A DNA stretch of 64,000 nucleotides from Membranipora membranacea (taxonomy: Eukaryota > Bryozoa > Gymnolaemata > Cheilostomatida > Membraniporidae), in NCBI GenBank assembly GCA_914767715.1, contig OU612075.1, positions 992,001 to 1,056,000 on the forward strand. The letters run 5' to 3'. This document shows, in pieces, positions 58,374 through 64,000 of this stretch. The notes under the pieces were generated by a model. That model saw only the letters and a program-made list of their open reading frames with translations. It did not search any database and had not been told where the DNA came from. The position numbers and the translations under genes are program-made. The number at the start of each line of letters is the position of its first letter. Positions within the stretch are counted from its first letter, which is position 1.

Positions 58374-60441
58374 ACGCTCCTAGATCTTGATGTCCATTCG
58401 GATCACTTTGTATGACCCTTCACGGCAGACAGTAAGATTACCAACCATTGTGGGTACAGCCTACAAACTACATATTCTATAACTAAGGCCTAACAAGGGG
58501 ATAGCAATGCCAAATTGTATTTACGAAAACCTCTCCAACCAAACACCGTAAACATTACTTTAAGAACCACACAATATTCTTGCATTTTAACAAATTAGTC
58601 TGTTGTATTGATATCAATTTTTTTTTCTTTACTGTTTGTGCGAATTGTGACCATGAACGATTGGGGTCATACTATTGATTAACAAAGATGGAGAGTTTGA
58701 TGATGAGACCGGTTCGGTATGACGTGTGACATCACTAAATTTAAATACCTGCTCATTAGTTGTTAATATTACTGTGAACCAGGCTTGGCTTGAAATCGTG
58801 GTTATAACTTATGGGACGGAGATCGGTCAATCATAATATTTATGATATATTATTACTCTGGAACATACAAAATAGGACTTGAGAAAAACGGTGAAAAAAA
58901 TGGGTTTTCATCTCCACTATTCATTGTTCACTATATCGATTTATAATCTGATATTATAATCTGACTGATTCTGACAATCTTACTCTACTTATGTAGCCTG
59001 AGGATTTCTGTGGAGTATCCCAGATAGCCTCAGAACCTTTTGACAAAATTATATGACCGTTGTTGATCTCCTGAATTCATCTATTTAACCCGTTTATATT
59101 TTTAATGTTTTGTTCAAATTTTTTTGCATGAAGCAATATTAGACAACCTAAGAAAAACTCAAGAGTTTGGAAAATTAATGTCGTGGCCAGTAATTTTTAT
59201 GATCTTTTTTTTAATAGTTAGTTATGTGTTTATGACACGTGTGGTAGTATGGGAATTTTTTAGCTGGAGGTGTAGAGGGGAGATAAGCGAACTAAGAACT
59301 TCCAGGATACTGTGTGAATGTGTGACTGTGTGACGTATTACAACTATAAGTTAGCATGCTATACTGAATATAACTTTTCTTCCATTTGTCTTGTCACTAT
59401 TACATGTCAGCTGTTTCTTCAGATAACCCCATCCCTAATGATTTTTTATATCACCCATATATGTAAATAAAAAATCTTAAAAAAAACACAAAACTATTGT
59501 CTTGGTTCGGTCAGTATCTGTATGTAACCTATGAAACAAGGATGTGCCACACAGGCCTTCTTGACAATAAGCTAAGCAGAATTGGCTGAATGAACCCAAT
59601 TGTGATCTGAATGGTAAATTCTGTCTGGATAAGCAGTGTTTTTTAAAGCGCTCCCAAGTGAAATGCCAATACCAGCAACCCAGGCAACATTAGAGCATAT
59701 AAACAGTGAGGATGTTTTTCAAAATCTATATTTTATAAACAACCTCAAGCTGATATATGTCCATTAGTGAGTATGACATATTAGATATACTTTATTATGT
59801 CCAGAAGCTGCATTACACACAGTTTTAAAGTAGCTGCCGTGATATACATCTGTACACAATGTCACTTATAATGTGAAATATTGATTTTGAAAACAATACT
59901 GTTAAATGGCATGAAAATTAGCAGTGATACAACAAAGTGCCTGTGATTGGAAACCGCTGAAAACAGGAAAACAACATAGAAATAGCACATAAAAATATTG
60001 ATTGGATGTAATATTCTAAAGTCATCATCAGTTTTCCTATAGCTGCCTTTTTAGCTGTGCTGCCGATAAATGGAGGTTTATATCAAGATGTGGAATTTTA
60101 TTTGTGTGTAGGGCGCTGCCATCAATAAATCGCCAGCCTGATTCTGCTTATCTGCTGGCCTATTTCAGGTAAGAGGTATTATATTATCATGTTAATAAAA
60201 TGCTTTCATGTCTTAGTTAATGTATACAAATTTGAAGCTTTTGGGAGGGTTTGTATGCCAAAATACCACTATCTGCTTAGAGATGTGTTAATTGGATTAA
60301 TTGTGGTACATTATTTTACAGCTGTGTTAAACACCACCTGACCTCAAAAATGATTATCAGAAAAAGTGTCATGTTATTTTACAACTTTTTTTATCCTATT
60401 TAAGATTTATACTACTCAACTTTCAACACTGAGTGACCAAG
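58374..60441 (+). other. 3' UTR of the zinc-finger gene and spacer
   Basis: No coding sequence recognised. An open frame at 59124-59333 is short and lacks a recognisable domain. A polyadenylation hexamer lies at 59466, so the 3' UTR would be about 1.1 kb. The remainder leads to the next gene on the same strand. Confidence 0.5.
59466..59471 (+). promoter_or_regulatory. AATAAA polyadenylation signal, zinc-finger gene
   Basis: AATAAA followed within 20 bases by an A-rich then T/G-rich tract; the first canonical hexamer in good context after the stop at 58373. Assignment is by position only. Confidence 0.45.
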
Positions 60442-63400
60442 ATGGCGTACACCCTGGAAGCCCAGCCTCTCCCTCTGAACATCAGCACCACTTTGTTACC
60501 TGAGCCTGTGCTGACACCGTGGGAGGAGTTCTTAGCTTGGATATCTGATGAGCGGAATTTAGCTCAGTACATTCTTATACCTGGTCTATGTCTGCTGTAT
60601 GGAGGATGTCTGCTGCTCTATATCATACATAGGCTGAGAAAAATGTACAAAAAGAATAAACGGCGCCGCAGGTAAAGCAAGATTTGCATGTATGTGAATC
60701 TTCAGAAGACTACAATCCATAGTGTCCTAGATTTATGCTTCTTATACTATTACAATCATGCCAACATAAGAAATATTATTCAAAGCGTCTCAACTAGGTG
60801 GTAGTTATGACTAAGGTGACATAATCATGAGACATTTTACCAAAATACTGCTACACAAGTTGCTTTATGTTCAAATCATATTTATAAAGGCTTCAACTTA
60901 ACAGATAGGAAGTAACTTTACATCTACAGTTGACCTGAGTTTCTGTTTTCAGCTTCTGCATCTCAGGATTCAGTCAAATCTTGATAGTCTGAGTTCCACT
61001 TGGGTGGTCTGAATCACCCCTGGGTGGTCTCAATCACTCCTGGGTGGTCCAAGTGTAGTGGTTAAGATACTGCCATTTACCAAATATTTTCACATCGGTG
61101 TGTACTCTTTATGTTGGCTTACACATTTGAGTTGAAATAATCTGAACTCCGGCATATGTAACATTATGCATTAAAATAATCATGTTTCATAGGACACAAT
61201 TAAAGGTGGAAGTGACAGAGATACTACTTGGGTATGGTTGAACTATGATTTCAATGGTGATTTGAAAGTGCGTGTGTTTTGTGATTTAATAGAAAATTCA
61301 CATTATTTTTGGTCGCCCCCCTCAAACCCCCATTCAAGTTATGCAGGATGTTAACTTTTAATATATTTTCAACAAGATGTATTATCACTATTACCCATAT
61401 TAAGAGAACATCACCCGTATTATCGAAAAAAATGATAAGAGAATACCAAAAATATAAATTGTGAATCCTTCAATTACATTACATTAACACCAAAGTCAGC
61501 AGTCTAGGGTGGGATTTATGATGAGTCATGTGTGGTTCTCATAATTTTCGTGATTTCTGTTTACAGTTATTTGACACACAGTTACTCCATTGCACTGCAA
61601 AGCTTTGCATAGTATTGAAGTTTTGATCATTATTTACACATATTTTCTGTTATGTGTGGGTTTTATCTGTCATCAGCCACTCAGAATATTGACATATCTA
61701 AGTATAAATCTGATTGGGCAATGCCACCGCAAAACAGTGATTCTACTTTTCTCATCTAATAGAGCTGAAGAGAAGGAGGCCAGCTTAGAGAAACAGCCGA
61801 TATTAGACGATGAGAAGTCGGGTTCTGACAGTCCATATGTGAGTCAGATAGTCCGAGAACCTGTCTCTCTAACTTACCACAGCAGTGAGGATCGTCCTGA
61901 GAGACCCCTGGTAGGCGTAGATATCTTATCTTAACTCTCAGTCTGTTGTCATGTTAAGAGTTGGTGATGGATGTCACCATAGACACAGACGAATGTAGGC
62001 CCTATGTATGGATGTAACTGAACGCATAGACATAGGTCACCTGACCCCCCCCCATGTTCATCCACTCCTTGTTATTTTGTAGAATGATGAGAATCTTTAT
62101 CCGGTGGCTGACAGGTAAGTTCTTCTTTCATTTTTTACTCATAACCCGTCATATACTATTTTTATACAAGGCAGAACATCCTGTGAGGTTAAAGGTCAAA
62201 ATTTGGTCTAATTGAACTACTTTTTTGATGCTGTGCGAAGATAAAATTTATTTAATGGAATTATGACAGCGTTAAAAACTCTTCTAACATCTATACTGAA
62301 TAACACGATCGTATATGTTGCTGTATTACAGACAGAACTTGTACCCTCCTAAGCCTACTAACGCCCAACGTGGACCAAGTCCAACAAAAAGCATGACCAC
62401 CATAAAGAAAACTGTAATCCCAGCAACTAAACCTAAAACACAGATAGTGGTTCGGTGTCGATGTGCAGGTATGAGTCACTAAATGGCGATTTATTTTCCA
62501 TACCATATAGTTGTGCAGTGACAGTGATATTTAAGAGTGAAGACACAATACAGCTGTAAACCTCATCAGAATGGGTGTGCTAATCGCGAGTAGTATTCGA
62601 GTCATCATTCAACCATAAAGAGAATGTAACTCCCCTGTTTCAACTTCACATGCATATATTTTGACCGTATCTAATTTAGTTTACATGTTTCAGGTTGGAA
62701 CTCAGGTATAGTGTGTAGAAACTAATGCCAAAACTGCAATATTTACAGAGATTTATACGCCACTTTCATATTAGATGTTTAGCTTAATTCATGACTCATT
62801 TAGATATAATTAATAAATTTTTGAACATGTCAGGAAATCACGTTCACGTATATTTAATGAAGATATATCTATATCTCTCTCTTTTGCAAATCTGATGTAA
62901 ACTTTTAGTTTTCTCAAGACTCTTCATATAGAGTTACCTCCCTTGTTGTAAACCATTATGTAAACATGAGAGGACAACTTTTCAACAATACCTATCATTG
63001 AAAACAAAAAAGTCACGATACAGGTGGACTGGTGGAGTGCCATCTCCATATATCTAACCCTCCTGGCCTAAACATCCCTAGCACTAAGATTATATAGATG
63101 TTACATGCAAGACATAATTGGTGAAACAAATTATAATTACACAACTTATAGGTACAATGCACAGCCCTGGCTGTCCACAGTTTAGCCTGCCAGCGCCTAT
63201 TACACCAACTAATACAGACTCGATGAGAGCCAGTGCTTCGGATGTCAGCATAGCTCTTAGAGAGGCCATGGATAAAGTCAGCGTTTATGAGCATGAAGTA
63301 TGTATATTTGTTAGTGCTGTTCTTTCTCCTCATAGAAGCTTGAGGTTGTCGAAAGTTTGATTAAATGGCTAAAAAGTCTCTATTTGGCTATTGTCGGTTT

Positions 63401-63703
63401 TGCAAGGAAGTATTATGATTATAACTGCCCTAGTTATCACAACCCGTGCCCCATGAGTATCAAACAAAAGCAGTATTCACTTAAATTAGGCTATATTTGT
63501 GTTGAAATAAGTAGACACATGTAAAGACATGCCATTGTTTCTGTGTTCTGTTTTTGGCATTGATCAAACTTTTTACCAATTTGCCACAGCTGAAGACAAA
63601 TCCATCGATGAAGGCATTGCTCGCTAAGTACAGACAACTGAAGACAGAGAAGAAAAAACAAACATGGGATGAACACGCTAAAAAAGGTTCGCCCAAGAAT
63701 TAA
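60442..63703 (+). CDS. Unrecognised single-pass membrane protein, complete
   Basis: No family identified. Predicted exons: 60442-60671, 61763-61910, 62083-62114, 62332-62468, 63152-63297, 63590-63703; phases agree, 268 aa. A membrane segment spans about residues 43-62 (YILIPGLCLLYGGCLLLYII) and is followed at once by a strongly basic stretch (HRLRKMYKKNKRRRR), which by the positive-inside rule puts the C-terminal 200 residues in the cytosol. The short N-terminal segment has one N-glycosylation sequon (N13-I-S) and no cleavable signal peptide, so N-out without cleavage. The tail is polar: acidic EEKEASLEKQPILDDEKSG, a CRC motif (VVRCRCAG), and a lysine-rich end (KTEKKKQTWDEHAKKG, then SPKN). 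Start: ATG in good context (CAAGATGG). The last exon could instead splice at AAAAAG/gttcgc, in which case the gene would run on past the window. Confidence 0.75.
60985..61050 (+). repeat. 21-bp tandem repeat, 3 copies
   Basis: Unit like CTGGGTGGTCTCAATCACTC is repeated three times with drift, in the first intron of the membrane-protein gene. Confidence 0.75.
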
Positions 63704-64000
63704 TTTTTTAGCCTTGGGTAGCTTTTTAGCACATCTAACATTTAACCTACTCTGTGTGCTCTGACAGGATCCGACATATTTCTACAGTATAAATGGATAA
63801 TAACGTATCCCAAAGTAAATATCAGTTATACTCTATCTATCAAACAACTACCGGCGGGACAGTCGATATCTTTAATATCATGTCTGAATTACAGGAAATA
63901 GCCTTGTTGAATACTCAGTAACATGCCCTGTTGTAATTTTGAAAATTGAAATGTTTTTCTTGGCGAAAAATGTTTACAAATTTGGTACTTCCTCTGCCTT
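63704..64000. other. Right edge, no feature seen
   Basis: Follows the predicted stop of the membrane-protein gene; probably 3' UTR. No canonical polyadenylation hexamer or open frame of note. Confidence 0.4.

Overview
This is a 64 kb piece of an animal (metazoan) nuclear genome. It is AT-rich, the genes are split by many GT-AG introns, and the orthologues present (IFT80, TBC1D24, ECSIT) are typical of animals. Nothing seen fixes the phylum; an invertebrate is most likely given the modest intron sizes and the many very short palindromic repeats. I rebuilt exons by hand from splice consensus, phase continuity and protein similarity recalled from the families, so boundaries are predictions.

Layout. 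1-280 (-): last visible exon of an IQ-like-motif protein, running off the left edge and head-to-head with the next gene. 1375-13291 (+): complete IFT80, 17 exons, 769 aa, an intraflagellar transport B subunit; one intron holds an intact tRNA-Leu(UAA) and another a 43-bp minisatellite that starts at the exon/intron junction. 14669-30870 (-): complete TBC1D24-like TBC/TLDc gene, 12 coding exons, 554 aa, convergent with IFT80. 30871-39569: long stretch without a recognisable gene. 39570-45246 (-): complete ECSIT, 9 coding exons, 416 aa, with a 1-kb 41-bp minisatellite in one intron. 46837-58373 (+): an unrecognised nuclear protein of about 1603 aa in 11 coding exons, with one C2H2 finger, a tandemly duplicated small domain, an AT-hook, and motifs that copy the histone H3 tail around both K9 and K27. 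60442-63703 (+): an unrecognised 268-aa single-pass membrane protein in 6 exons.

Repeats dominate the non-coding DNA: 385-bp TTAA-flanked MITEs, a fold-back element with terminal repeats of about 160 bp, tRNA-derived SINEs, several minisatellites, and a striking set of 27-60 bp almost perfect palindromes flanked by 7-8 bp direct repeats. One 30-bp palindrome sits at two loci with two different 7-bp duplications, the signature of a mobile element far smaller than usual MITEs.

The genes do not form one pathway: IFT80 is ciliary, TBC1D24 works in vesicle trafficking, and ECSIT in mitochondrial complex I assembly and Toll signalling. The two most interesting items are the histone-H3-mimic protein and the palindromic micro-elements.
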